Assembly: GCA_030685235.1 (NCBI GenBank)
Contig: MU839303.1
Span: 6,891-32,154 of the forward strand
Source of the DNA: Copromyces sp. CBS 386.78
Taxonomy: Eukaryota; Ascomycota; Sordariomycetes; Sordariales; Sordariaceae
Direction of reading: 5' to 3'
DNA length: 25,264 bases
The notes under the pieces were generated by a model, which saw only the letters and a list, made by a program, of their open reading frames with translations, was not told the origin of the DNA and ran no database searches. The first letter of the stretch is position 1. The number at the start of each line of letters is the position of its first letter. A program made the translations under genes and the position numbers. Below are positions 8,538 through 19,100 of this stretch, in pieces.

Positions 8538-10600
8538 ATTAATAGTCTGATTTACGTATTTACAATAAGAAGCGCTACAATAACCGATATAAGTAATATC
8601 CCTACGAAATTAATAACGTTAACTATATTTCTATTAAAGGAATCTATTAATAAAGTTATTACAGTCGTTTTTAGGACTTAAAGCAATTAGCTTAATTAGT
8701 ACGAAACCTTTAAACGACTAATTAGAAGTAATTAAGACTTCGGTAATTAATTATTTAAGGAAGGGCCTATAATTTAGAGGGTCCTACTTCCTAAGCTAGA
8801 AGATTTCTTCCTTACGAAGCTTATAAAAAATTGTATATTGGCGGTTAAAAAAGAATTTATTAAATTTAATAGAGGAATCCGAATTAAGAAGGTTATAGTA
8901 ATAACTATTACGATAATTATAATAAATATTATTATAGTTTAGACTTAGATTTAAATTTAGATTTAAATTAATGAAGACGGTATTAAAACCGCCGCTACTA
9001 CTACTACTTAATTCCGGCAAGAAATTAGGGAAGATTTTAACGACGAAGAAGATTTTGAAGAAGAGGATAAATATTATACTAAATAAGATATTAAAGAGGA
9101 TATAGTAATTAACTTTACTATAGACTTTATTATAGGAGGAAAAGTTATTTATAATTAAATTAATAATATATATAATACCTACTATAAATATTAGAAGGAC
9201 TTCGATAATATTAATACGAAAGTCCGTAATTAGATAAATATTTACATTACTAATTAATTCGCCGATATTATTTTCGAATAGGATAAATTTACCTATAAAT
9301 AGCTAAAATAAATTAAAAATTAAATTAATTACTACCTTATCGATTAAATCGCTATTATTTAGCGAAAATATTAAGCCTTTATTAAAGAGATTACTAAAAA
9401 ATAATTTAAAGACTTCGAAAAATAAATTTTAAATTAGGAAATCCTTATTACTAATAGTAAGAAATTAAGCGTTAACGAAATTACTTCCCCTACTTTATAA
9501 TTTACCGATTTTATTAATATAAACCGCGAATATAAATTTATTTAGGCAAATAATACTTAAAAATTTAATTACGATTTAGAAAATTCATCCTTAAATTATA
9601 AAGATATATTCGTTAATTTTAGAAGGGTCGGTATATTAGAATATATTATACTATTAGCCAGTAAAAAAATTGTAATTTATAGCTCTTAGGGTATTAATTA
9701 ATCTAATTCAAAAGAATTTATATTTGAAAGGGAGGATATTCTTAATTTTAATTATAAAAAGAAATAGAAAGTATATATAAAGAAGAAATACGGCGCGGAT
9801 AAAAACGTAAATAATTCTTTATAATTAAAAAAAAGAGGGGGATCTACGCCGTTATATAAAATATACAAACGAAGCCTTTATTTAATAATACGTTATTAGT
9901 ATTTAATATTTAAAATAAAAAATAACCTTACTTAGAAATTTAGTAATTTTATTTAGAAATTTATTAATAAAAATTTCGAAAAGTTTCTTAAAATTAGTAA
10001 GGAGGTAGAGAAGGCTAGGAATTAAATATAGGACTATTTTATTATTTTTACGTAGATTATTATTTTAAGGACTTAAAGGTAACGAAAAATTAGTATTTAC
10101 AATTTAATATTTTTCGTTAGATAAAATACTTTTAATATAAGTAACGGAAAGGATATTTATTTTTTTAAGAATTTAGCGATCTTCGATTTTAGGGCTTCCC
10201 TTTATATTTTTAACGAAATTAATCGTTTTTTTACATTTCGAATAATATCCTTAAAAAAATATATTTAAATTAAAGATTTTTAAATACCTATTAAAAATTT
10301 TAAAATTATTAACGTAGAAATATAAAGAGAGAAAAGAATTCTACGGCTATAATTAAGAGAGGTTATTTTCTACCTTAATTTTATTATAAATTTTATATTT
10401 TTACATTTATTTCGAAAGTAGGGTTTTTATTAAAATTATAAACTATTTAGTAATTACCTTCATCGATTAAACAGATCGATTTTTTATTTCCTTTACGAGA
10501 TTTATTATTAAATAATTTTCGAATATTTTTTTCTCTCTTTTAATTGTATTACTTTCTTCGTTCGACGAAACTATTTTAATTTTTATATTAATTGTTACAT
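8538..10600 (+). pseudogene. decayed 5' interior of copia element (gag/protease region)
   Basis: By position after the 5' LTR this should hold the primer-binding site, gag and protease. The sequence just after the LTR begins ATTAATAGTCTGATTTACG; no tRNA 3' end could be matched, which RIP would explain. Stops are frequent in every frame, and no zinc knuckle or protease motif could be read reliably. The assignment rests on position within the element. Confidence 0.5.
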
Positions 10601-11800
10601 ATATAAGATGCTTACTTAATTCTAGTACGAACAGTTCGGTTATTACGGTTTATAAGTCTTTAAATACCTTTATAATATTAAGGGTACTAAATTTAAAAGA
10701 TTAGCAACTTATTAATATAATACGTATAGTATATTTAAAATTAAATAATAAGTTATATAAAAATTACGCAACTAAAATTTTGAATTAGGAGAATATTTCG
10801 CTATTGATTTTTTCGAATACGAATAAAGGAGAGGAGGTTTTAAATATATAATATTTATTATTTATCGATAAATTAAATTTATTTAGGATATTTATATAGT
10901 AATACGTATAATAAGGATTATTATTAAAAGATTATTCTTTATTATCGATATAATTAATTACCGGTATAACATTAAAATTAAATATATTAAATACAATAAT
11001 AAGTTTAATAATTAGTACGTTAAAGATAAGTTAACTATTCGCTTTATTATTTTCGAACTTTTAATATTTAATATTTAAATTTAAAATAGCGGTATTAAGC
11101 GTTTAGGAGGTATAATTAAAGAAAAGGCGCGCACTATAATAAATAATTCTTATTTCTTTTATAACCTTTAGCTTTAAATCGTTTTAATAGTAATCTACTT
11201 TATTAACCGATCGCCTAAGTATTTTTATAATTGGAAGTCTTTTTATAAATAATTTTATATTTTTATAGCCTATTATAAAGGGGTATAAATTAATCCCCGG
11301 AAACTTAATTTTAATTATTTACGTATTTACAATTATAAAGTTTATACGATAATAGGAGTCGCTTAAAAGAAGGAGCAGCGACGAAAGAAATTCTAATTAA
11401 AAATATAAATCGGCTACTTCGTTAGCTACGTTACTTCGTTTATTTATTAAGTCTAGAACTTATAAATAAATTATATTATTTATACCTATAATATATTATT
11501 TAACGAAAATTCAATTTATTTAGGGAATTTTAATAAGATTAAAGAAGGGTTAAAGCTAATTAGCGACGAGATTTCTAATTTATTTAATAAAGTCGACTAC
11601 CCGTTTTAATTATCTATATAGTATTTCGAACCCTTTAATACGATTTAAAATATAGAAGATAACAATTTTATTTAATTATTACCGTCGTTCTTCGATAACG
11701 AATTATAAGTAAATAGTAATAATATTATTAATTTTAAATTAATTGAGCCTAACGTTTAAAGTAAAATGTCCTTCGATTTTATATTTAGATATCCTACCCT
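10601..11800 (+). pseudogene. decayed copia integrase
   Basis: Around 11085-11160 one plus-strand frame still reads N-S-G-I-K-R-L-G-G-I-I-K-E-K-A-R-T. This matches the integrase catalytic region around its last acidic residue, followed by a stretch ending N-R-S-P-K like the usual N-R-T-P. Upstream the frame is recoverable only in pieces because of RIP stops, so the zinc-binding N-terminus is not resolved. It lies 5' of the RT region, as expected for Ty1/copia. Confidence 0.75.
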
Positions 11801-11949
11801 TCTAAGTATATTACTAGCTACTCTTTTTACTAGTTTTATTATTAACTTGTTAAAGCTTATTTCCTTCCCGACTTTCGAATTATAGGAAACTGCTTTTAAC
11901 GTTGGGAAATTCGTTTAATTAGTAAGCTAGAAATAGGGTAAAGTTATTA

Positions 11950-12960
11950 CAAAAGTAGAAATTAATTATCTAATTATTAAAAATAGCTGGATAAACTCTA
12001 TTAAATATTAAAATTTACCTTCCGTCTTAAAGATTTATTACGATTTAAAATATTACAAATTAGGAGACCTCTTTAAATAAGTAGAAGAAATATACTTTAA
12101 TAATTATAAGGAAATAAAGTTATAAATAGAGGTCGATAAGGATATCCTTCGTACTAAAGGAGTTTAAATCTTTAATTATATATAGGTATATATATATAAA
12201 TTTAATAAGTACAGCCGTTTTTAGAAGGTGAAGGTTCGTTTTATAATTAGAAGTAATTAATAATATTATTACAGGAAAAAAATATACGTTTCTACATTAG
12301 CTAGTCGTTCTTTCTAATCTATTATCATTTACGCTACTAAATTTAATTTCGAATTTATTTAATACAATATAGTAAATACCTTCGTTAATATTTATTTTAA
12401 TAAGGAGATTTATATATATATACTCCTTGGATATTAAAAGTATTATACGGTATTTAAACTACTTAAGGCCTTTTATAGTTTACAATATACTCTTTTACTT
12501 TAGTAATAAGAATTTAATAGTATTTTTAAAAATATAAATTTTTAATTATTATTCGAAGACCCGTATATTTTTAAATACGGTAAGATTCTTATTTTTTATT
12601 ACATTAATAATATTATATTTACCTTCGATTAGAAAATATATAATAAAATTAATTAAATAATAAAGAATTTGGAGGAGAAATATAAACTTATAGGGGGTAA
12701 TAACTTCTAATAGTTTTTAAGTATTAAAATTATTCGAAATTGAGAAGTAGGATTAATCTAGTTATTTTAATAGGAATATATTTATAAAATTATTAAATTT
12801 ATTAAGAATCTTTATATTTTCGCTTTTATTCTAATAAGTAATAAAGAATTTTTACCCTACGATAATATAACTACCTTCGATAAAATACGGGATTATTAGG
12901 TCGTCGTCGGATTAATAATATACGTTGTAATAATTATTAAAATAAATATTACTTTTGTAA
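11950..12960 (+). pseudogene. decayed copia reverse transcriptase
   Basis: Plus-strand remnants include K-V-R-F-V near 12230, Y-T-P-L-G-Y near 12420, and F-K-L-L-K-A-F-Y-S-L near 12460. The active site sits at 12597-12614, where the family Y-V-D-D now reads Y-I-N-N. Both Asp-to-Asn changes are G-to-A transitions, as RIP would produce, so the catalytic aspartates are lost. Stops in frame confirm inactivation. Confidence 0.85.
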
Positions 12961-13049
12961 CTAACCGTTTAATTCGCTATAATTATAATCCTAATCTTTA
13001 ATATTGTAAGGCTATTAATAAGGTATTATACTACCTTTAATTCTACTTA

Positions 13050-13620
13050 AATTTTTCTCTTTACTTTAAATTATTATTAAAATTTAAAATAATTTTAAAT
13101 ACTTTATATATTAATAATATATTAGATTAGAAAAATTTATATAGTTTTACAATTAAATTATTCGGTAGTTTTATTTATTAAGGTACTATTAAATAAAAAA
13201 TAGTATTAATTTTAATTATTAAGGTAGAATTACTATTAATCTTTAATATTATAAAGGAAGTTATTATTATTATACGTTTATATAAGGAGATTAAAATTCC
13301 CTTCGATTAGGAAGTACTTGTAATCAGGTATAATAATACTTAGACGATACGTATTTTAATTATTAAAATATTATAATTAATAATTAAATTAAAGTATATT
13401 AATATTTATTATTATTAATTATAATAAGAGATTATAGAAGGAAGGATTGTAGTCGAATATTTAAAAATAAAGAAAATATTAATAAACAGCTTAATAAAAG
13501 TATTAGGATAGTTAGATTACGAGAAGTTCCGGGAATTAATAAGGATAGCGAATATATTAGTTTAAAAAGAAATAAGGATTAGGAGGGAAATTCCCGACGA
13601 TGTTCTAGAAGATACTTATA
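13050..13620 (+). pseudogene. decayed copia RNase H and C-terminus
   Basis: The region 13160-13310 retains L-F-G-S, K-V-E-L-L-L, V-I-I-I-I-R-L-Y-K-E-I and neighbouring pieces of the usual K-Q-K-T-V..T-E-A-E copia RNase H segment. Near 13440-13530 it reads R-I-V-V-E-Y, then S-L-I-K-V-L-G, then L-D-Y-E-K-F-R-E-L. That corresponds to the family's terminal A-D-x-L-T-K-x-L region. In-frame stops are present. Confidence 0.85.
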
Positions 13621-13700
13621 ATTTAGTTAGGGAGATTGACGTACTAGAAGAGAGAAAATTATAAATAGTTTTACTTTTACCTTGTATTGAGAAGGTTTAT

Positions 13701-13711
13701 AAGTAAGGGGG
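13701..13711 (+). other. polypurine tract of retrotransposon
   Basis: AAGTAAGGGGG lies two bases before the 3' LTR, which begins at 13714. This is the expected position of the plus-strand primer. It retains its G run and supports the plus orientation. Confidence 0.7.
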
Positions 13712-13713
13712 TA

Positions 13714-13893
13714 TGTTAAATTAGAGGGTGGATATCTAGGTTTCTAGCTATATTCAATTTGGGTTAGCCGTCCAGCCCCCTAGATTATTAGTTTCTGGGT
13801 CCCTTTGGGATACTCTAGTACCCCCCAGACCTTCTGGGCGAGTCAGTTATACATACTCTTCAATCAATTAATTTTGTACAGTCACATTTGACA
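13714..13893 (+). repeat. 3' LTR
   Basis: 180 bp, exactly the length of the 5' LTR, ending CACATTTGACA. Its first bases are TGTTAAATTAG where the 5' LTR has TGTCAGATTAG, a C/T and a G/A change. Changes of both kinds occur in each LTR, so each was mutated independently after insertion. Confidence 0.93.
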
Positions 13894-13898
13894 ATTTC
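13894..13898. repeat. target-site duplication ATTTC (right)
   Basis: Exact copy of the ATTTC before the 5' LTR. GC-rich host sequence (CCCGCGGTTGCC) follows immediately. Confidence 0.9.
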
Positions 13899-14371
13899 CC
13901 CGCGGTTGCCCCAATACGCTCGACAGCTTGTAAGGTGTAATGTTGGAGGCACGTGCGCTCACGAATGGAACCTTATCGGTGCTTATCGCTAGGGGCGGGC
14001 CATCAAGGTTCTCTTCGGTTTCTGCCACCAATCCTCCAGAACACGAAGGAATCATAAGAAGACAAGAATTGGCAAATCATCAATTAACTCATTGAATCAA
14101 ATAATTGCAGACGTTACCCTCAGCAATACGTTCCCAAAAATCCACGCAATCAAGCTTGGTGCTGTTCAAGCTGGCGTCATGTCCGTCTACATCAACTGTC
14201 GCTCACTTCCTCTGGCAGCTCGTCCACAGCAGAGAGACAACCCAATTGATTCAACGATTCGCAGGCCCAGGAGTTCTGGCCGTTACCTATCGGCTTATTC
14301 AGACCCCAAAAGGGTAGCGATCAGGCTTGGAAGGTAGACTCGTACATTGATGGAAATATACGATGCCCATC
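13899..14371. other. intergenic between retrotransposon and CFEM gene
   Basis: An 81-codon plus-strand frame (14092-14337) starts at TTG and has no recognisable domain. The stretch otherwise looks like ordinary host sequence and probably includes the 3' UTR of the CFEM gene. Confidence 0.45.
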
Positions 14372-14744
14372 CTAGGAAGCATTAACCTCCTCGCAGAATT
14401 GCTGAACAGCCGGGAGGACTTCATCTGCAAAGTTACAAACAATCTCGTCAGCATCTAAAATACACTTGCTAGGAGGAAACAATGTGTGTGAGAAACGAAA
14501 GGCAATACGTACTAACAGCCACAGCACTCCCACAATTCTCCACCACGCACACCGTGCCGGCCTGCACAATGGCCGCCTCGTTGGCTGCCGTGCACCAGCA
14601 CTTGTAGTCGGTCAACGAGCAGGTGGTGGCGGAGGTGACGGCGACGGTGATGCAGGGCTGGGCACACGCGGGGATTTCGGAGAGGGATTGGGCGGCGACG
14701 AGGCCACCGGTGGTGAGGGTGAGGATGGTGAGGAAGGACTTCAT
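14372..14744 (-). CDS. small secreted CFEM-domain protein
   Basis: Two exons: 14513-14744 and 14372-14424, with an 88-nt intron (donor GTACGT, branch-like GCTGAC, acceptor TTTGCAG) in phase 1. The product is 94 residues. Residues 1-19 are a signal peptide (MKSFLTIL..LVAAQ). The mature protein is essentially one CFEM domain with all eight cysteines: P-A-C-A-Q-P-C, T-T-C, D-Y-K-C-W-C, T-V-C, E-N-C and, from exon 2, Q-Q-F-C. The D-Y-K-C-W-C turn, with an Asp three residues before the cysteine, is the heme-coordinating type known in characterised CFEM proteins. There is no GPI-anchor tail, so it is probably released. CFEM proteins act in heme and iron capture, cell-wall structure or host interaction; which role applies here is unknown. 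The ATG at 14744 has the strong context CCAAAATG. Confidence 0.9.
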
Positions 14745-16107
14745 TTTGGCGGTTCGGTTTGGGTGAAGAGGTGGTGAACTGGTACGGGAGAGCTTGTGGG
14801 CGAGGGAATTGGGACGAGGAGATGGAGAGACTTGGTGTCTGATGCTTTGATGCCGGATGCTTCAAAACCAGGCAGAGAAAAACAGGATGTTGCGTCCTTT
14901 TTAACTTTGGTTCAGACAAGAAGTGGTACCTGCATGTCGGTTCTGCTCGGTCATGTCCGGGCCAGGCGGCATCGTGTTCGAGGCTCAGTTGGTTCATGGG
15001 CCCCTCGTGATGTGCAGCGGGGAGAGTCCGGGGAAGTGGTCATGAGTTTGTGCTTGAATCTCGAACTGGTAAACACGATGGAAAATGTGTGGAGGATCCG
15101 TGGAAGATGATGCGAACGAGTGCTTCAGGTCAAAGAGCGATGCACACACCGACACTCGAAAGGTCAAGTGTCAGGCCCTCATAGTAGCAAATGGATGGCT
15201 TTGACAGCTTGGTCAAACAAAAAAGAGGGAGAACTAAGTAGGCATCTTAGCTTGAGATGCTCTTCAAAATGTTGCCATATGGTCGTTAATGCGGGTTTGA
15301 AGCAGGAGGTCGTGGCCCTTTATTATTACCTAGCCGACAAGACCACTTCTGGGTTCGCTGACAAGCACCGAGGGTACTACAAGAAACGACTCCCACCTGC
15401 GCAAAAAGGGCACATTGGCGGTGAAAGGCCGTTAGTCTCTGTCAATCCAGTCTTTTGAATGTGAGCGAAAACCCAAAATCGAACCTAGGGACGAAGGACG
15501 CTTGCATTCACAACTCCAGCGACTCTCATCACTTGTTTGGTCCTCCTTCGTATTCGAGCACCATGTTGCTCGGAGACTTCAATTTCGTAATCAAAGCGGG
15601 AAGTTGCCTGGGCAAGAGCATTGTTGACAAACGGCGCACGCACCGCGCAGGTTTTTCTCTCGAGTCGCCTCGCGGGCTGCCAGTCGTTTGGTCATCTCAC
15701 CTTCCCTTTTCCTTAAATGACAACGAAAAGGGAGGAAGGTGCAACAGGGTAACAGGGGCACAAAAGTGCCCGTGGCGAGAAAGTTTCGTCTCAGGAGATG
15801 CCATCGGGAAACGAATGTCAGTGTGCATGACCCGCCCTGCCCGCTTTTCGTCGCCCACCCAGACACCGTGACTTGCATCATGCACCCAAACACCAAAGAC
15901 AACGAGCATGATTGAAAGAAACGAAATTTTGATCAAGACTAACATTACGAAATGGGCTAATAGTAAACTAAGCGATATGGTATCATGACTCAAAACCCGT
16001 AACAACAATACACATGTATCACATCAACAATAACTTCCATCTTTTTTCCCTTTCCATCCATCGAATCCCCCCTCTGTTCCTTCTAGTACACCGAACGGGG
16101 CACTCAC
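14745..16107. other. intergenic, CFEM promoter and ABC transporter 3' flank
   Basis: About 1.36 kb without a supported gene. Frames at 14796-15110 and 15455-15871 (plus) and 15591-16008 (minus) lack recognisable domains and start mostly at non-ATG codons. The part next to 14745 should be the CFEM promoter. The part next to 16107, with TTTTTTCCC and CCTTTCC runs, should include the ABC transporter 3' UTR. Confidence 0.5.
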
Positions 16108-19100
16108 TCACTGCAACATCTGCTGCATAGCATTAACCCGATAACTCTCCCTCCTGGCCATCAATTCCTGATGCGTCCCCGAATCCACAATCCGTCCCCC
16201 CTCCACCACAAAAATCACATCCGCCTTCTGCACCGTGTGCAACCGATGGGTAATCGCCAACACCGTCGTATCCTTGGCAACCTTATCCAACCCTTCCTGC
16301 AACGCCGCCTCGCTAGCCGCGTCCAGCGCACTCGTACTTTCATCCAGCAACAGCAATCTCGGCTTCCTGACCAGCGCGCGCGCAATCGCCAGCCTCTGCC
16401 TCTGCCCGCCCGATAGCCTGTTAGCAGAAGCGCCGCATTCGGTCTCGTACCCTTCGGGGAGAGAGGCGACGACGTCGTGGATGGAGGCAAGACGACAGGC
16501 TTCTTCGATTTCGGAATCGGAAGCTTCGTGCCCCGGGCGAGCGCCGAGGCCGACGTTGAATTTCACGGAGCCGTCGAAGAGGGCGGCTTCTTGAGGGACG
16601 AGGGCGACCGAGTCACGGAAGTTGGAAGTCGGGGAGGAGAGGTCGACGCCGTCGATGGTGATGGAGCCCGAGGTGGGCGCGTACAGGCGTTGGACGAGGT
16701 TCATGATGGTGGACTTGCCGGCGCCCGAAGGGCCGATGAGGCCGACGAACTGGCCTGGTTGGATGGTAAAGGAGACCGAGTCGAGGACTGGGTGGTCTGG
16801 GCGGGAGGGGTAGGCGAAAGAGACGTTGGAGAATTGGATCTGGACGCCCGACTTCTTTTGGACAAAGTTGGGTGCTTCGCCCGTGGCTTCGGGGTCAAGA
16901 TTCTTATTGGAAGAAGCAGGGGAAGACGAGTCATGCACGTGGTCGTTGGATCCCAAGCCGATGACGCCCAAGATGCGCGAGATGGCCAAGCGGGCACGAG
17001 AGAACTCGGGCGCCAGGGAAAACATTTGGCCCCAGAGCTGGGCCGAGACCAACATGGCCACAAGGACGATGAAGAAGTCGCGCTGCGTGTACTCGCCGTG
17101 CATGATGCGCTGCGAGCCCCACCAGTAGGCGAAGGCGTAGACGAGGAAGGAGATGGAGTTGGCGAGCGCCAGCCAGATGTTGGTGAAGGCCGCCGCCTTG
17201 ACCATTTCGTCGCGGTTATTCTTCAGGAGGCGCTGGTAGGAGCCGAGCACCTCGTGCTCGAGCGAGAGGGCGGCGACCGTCTTGATGGTCTGCACGGCCT
17301 CGACGGCGACCGAGGTGGCTTTGTTGAAGGCCTCGGCGTGGCGCTCTTCGTAGCGGGCGAGCATGCGGAGCTGCATCAGCCCGGTTCCCAAAAGGATGGG
17401 CACGATGGACAGGCAGACGATGGCGATCTTCCAGGCAAAGATGTGCGACAGGATGATGGCGGCGATGAAGTTGACGCAGATGGAGAAGACGGTGCCGATG
17501 GTGGAGCCCGAGAAGGCCCCGACCGAAGCGCTGTCCTTGGTGATGATGGTCAACAGCGACGAAGGGCTGCGGCCCTCGGACTGGTGCCACTGCACGCCCT
17601 GCTCCATTAGAGAGCGGAACGAGAGCACGCGCATGGCGTAGAGCAGCTTCTCGGCGATGAGAGCGAAGCACGACCAGGCGCCGAAGTTGGCCAAGAACTC
17701 GATGCAGGCAAGCATGAAGAGGAAGCCGCCGAAAAACTTGCCGTAGTAGAGGACCTTCTCCATGGTGCTGCTGCAGGGGTTGAGAGAGCTGACGGTGAAG
17801 CCGAAGAGGATGCCGGAGCCGGAGAAGGTGCCGCCGACGATGACGGCCGAGAATATGGCGAGTAGCAGCCAGCCGAGACTGGGGCGGAGGAAGCGGGCAA
17901 GCGAACGAATGACGTTGCTCAGGGGACGCTGCGTGTCGATGCCAATCTCATCTCCGTTAGGAGCGGCGGCCGCGGCAGCAGCAGCGGGAGCAGGGGCAGG
18001 AGTGACTGCGACTTGAGGGGCAGAGGGCTTCTCGACCGAGGTACCCGTGGCGGAAGAGGAAGACTCGATGGACTCGCCCGAGACAGATGAGCCGGCCTCG
18101 GCCTTGTGAGCAGTACCGAGAGTCTGGAGGTTGGCCATCTTGGCAAAGGCACCGTCCTCCTTGGCCATGAGCTCGTCGTAGGAACCTTCCTCAATGACCT
18201 TGCCGGCTTCCATGACGACGATCTTGTCGGCGTTGCGGATGGTGGACAGACGATGGGCGATGGAGATGACGGTCCTGCTCTTGGCAGCACGGTCGACGGC
18301 TTCCTGGATGCGACGCTCAGAGGCAGAGTCCAAGGCGGAAGTGGCCTCGTCGAGAAGAAGAATCTTGGGGTCACGGATCAAAGCTCTGGCGAGGGCAACA
18401 CGCTGGCGCTGACCACCGCTGACCATGGAACCAGAAGGACCGGCATAGGTGCCGTAGCCCTTGTCGAGACGCTCGATGAAGCTAGCGGCGTCGGCCTCGG
18501 TGGCGGCGTGCTGGATGAGGTTGATGATCTCTTGGACGAGGGGGCCAAAGGAGCTGACGGTGGCGGGGTTGATGGAGTCCTTGCCCTTCTTGGCCAGGTC
18601 GGCGAGCTCGTGGCTGTGAAGGATGTCCTTGAGACGCTGGTGTTCAGGCTTGGGAGAGTTGATGAGGCCGAGAGCAATGTTTTCGAGGATGGAGCGGTCG
18701 AGCAGGGAGGGTTCCTGCTGGACCAAGCTGACAAAACCGCGCAGGTTGCGGACGTTGAGCTCCTTGAGATCGTAGCCGTCCATGGTAATCTTGCCCGAGT
18801 TGGGATCCTGCAGACGGCTGATCATGGCCGCAACGGTGGACTTGCCACTCCCGGAAAGACCAACAATAGCAGTGTGCTTGCCGGCAGGGAAGGTCAAGTC
18901 GACGTTCTTCAAGACCAGCTGGTCAGGGCGGCTGGGGTAGGAGAAGGAGACGTTCTCGAAGCGGATCTCGCCGCGAGTCTCAAAGGGAAGGACGACGCCC
19001 TTGTCGGAAGTACCGTCGATGGGAGAAGGCTCCTCGATGTCCTTCATCAGTCTGTCGAAAGCAGCCTGGGCACCACCAAGAAGGGGCAGCAAGGGGGAGA

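Larger units (their letters stand above)
8358..13893 (+). mobile_element. Ty1/copia LTR retrotransposon, RIP-inactivated
   Basis: The 5536-bp element has 180-bp LTRs at both ends, a 5-bp target duplication, and a plus-strand polypurine tract before the 3' LTR. Decayed coding motifs occur in order: integrase around 11085-11160, reverse transcriptase with the active-site segment at 12597-12614, then RNase H at about 13150-13560. Integrase before RT defines the Ty1/copia superfamily. Every frame is riddled with TAA and TAG stops. TpA is abundant, CpA scarce and CpG comparatively preserved, which is the classic RIP outcome. It cannot encode functional proteins. No nested insertion was seen. Confidence 0.93.

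Noticed and set aside
8796..9020. 74-codon minus-strand open frame inside the retrotransposon
   Set aside because: It is an Asn/Tyr/Leu-rich frame created by AT-rich RIP sequence on the antisense strand of the element.
10612..10670. Possible gag zinc knuckle in the retrotransposon
   Set aside because: A Cys and a His could be argued from RIP changes, but the other two cysteines are not at the required spacing.
15470..15495. GGTTCGATTTT-like word on the minus strand (possible tRNA T-arm)
   Set aside because: Stem pairing fails and no other tRNA arm lies at the right distance.
16477..17610. 377-codon plus-strand open frame
   Set aside because: Antisense shadow of the second half of the ABC transporter, with the same Gly/Asp/Arg-rich artefact composition.
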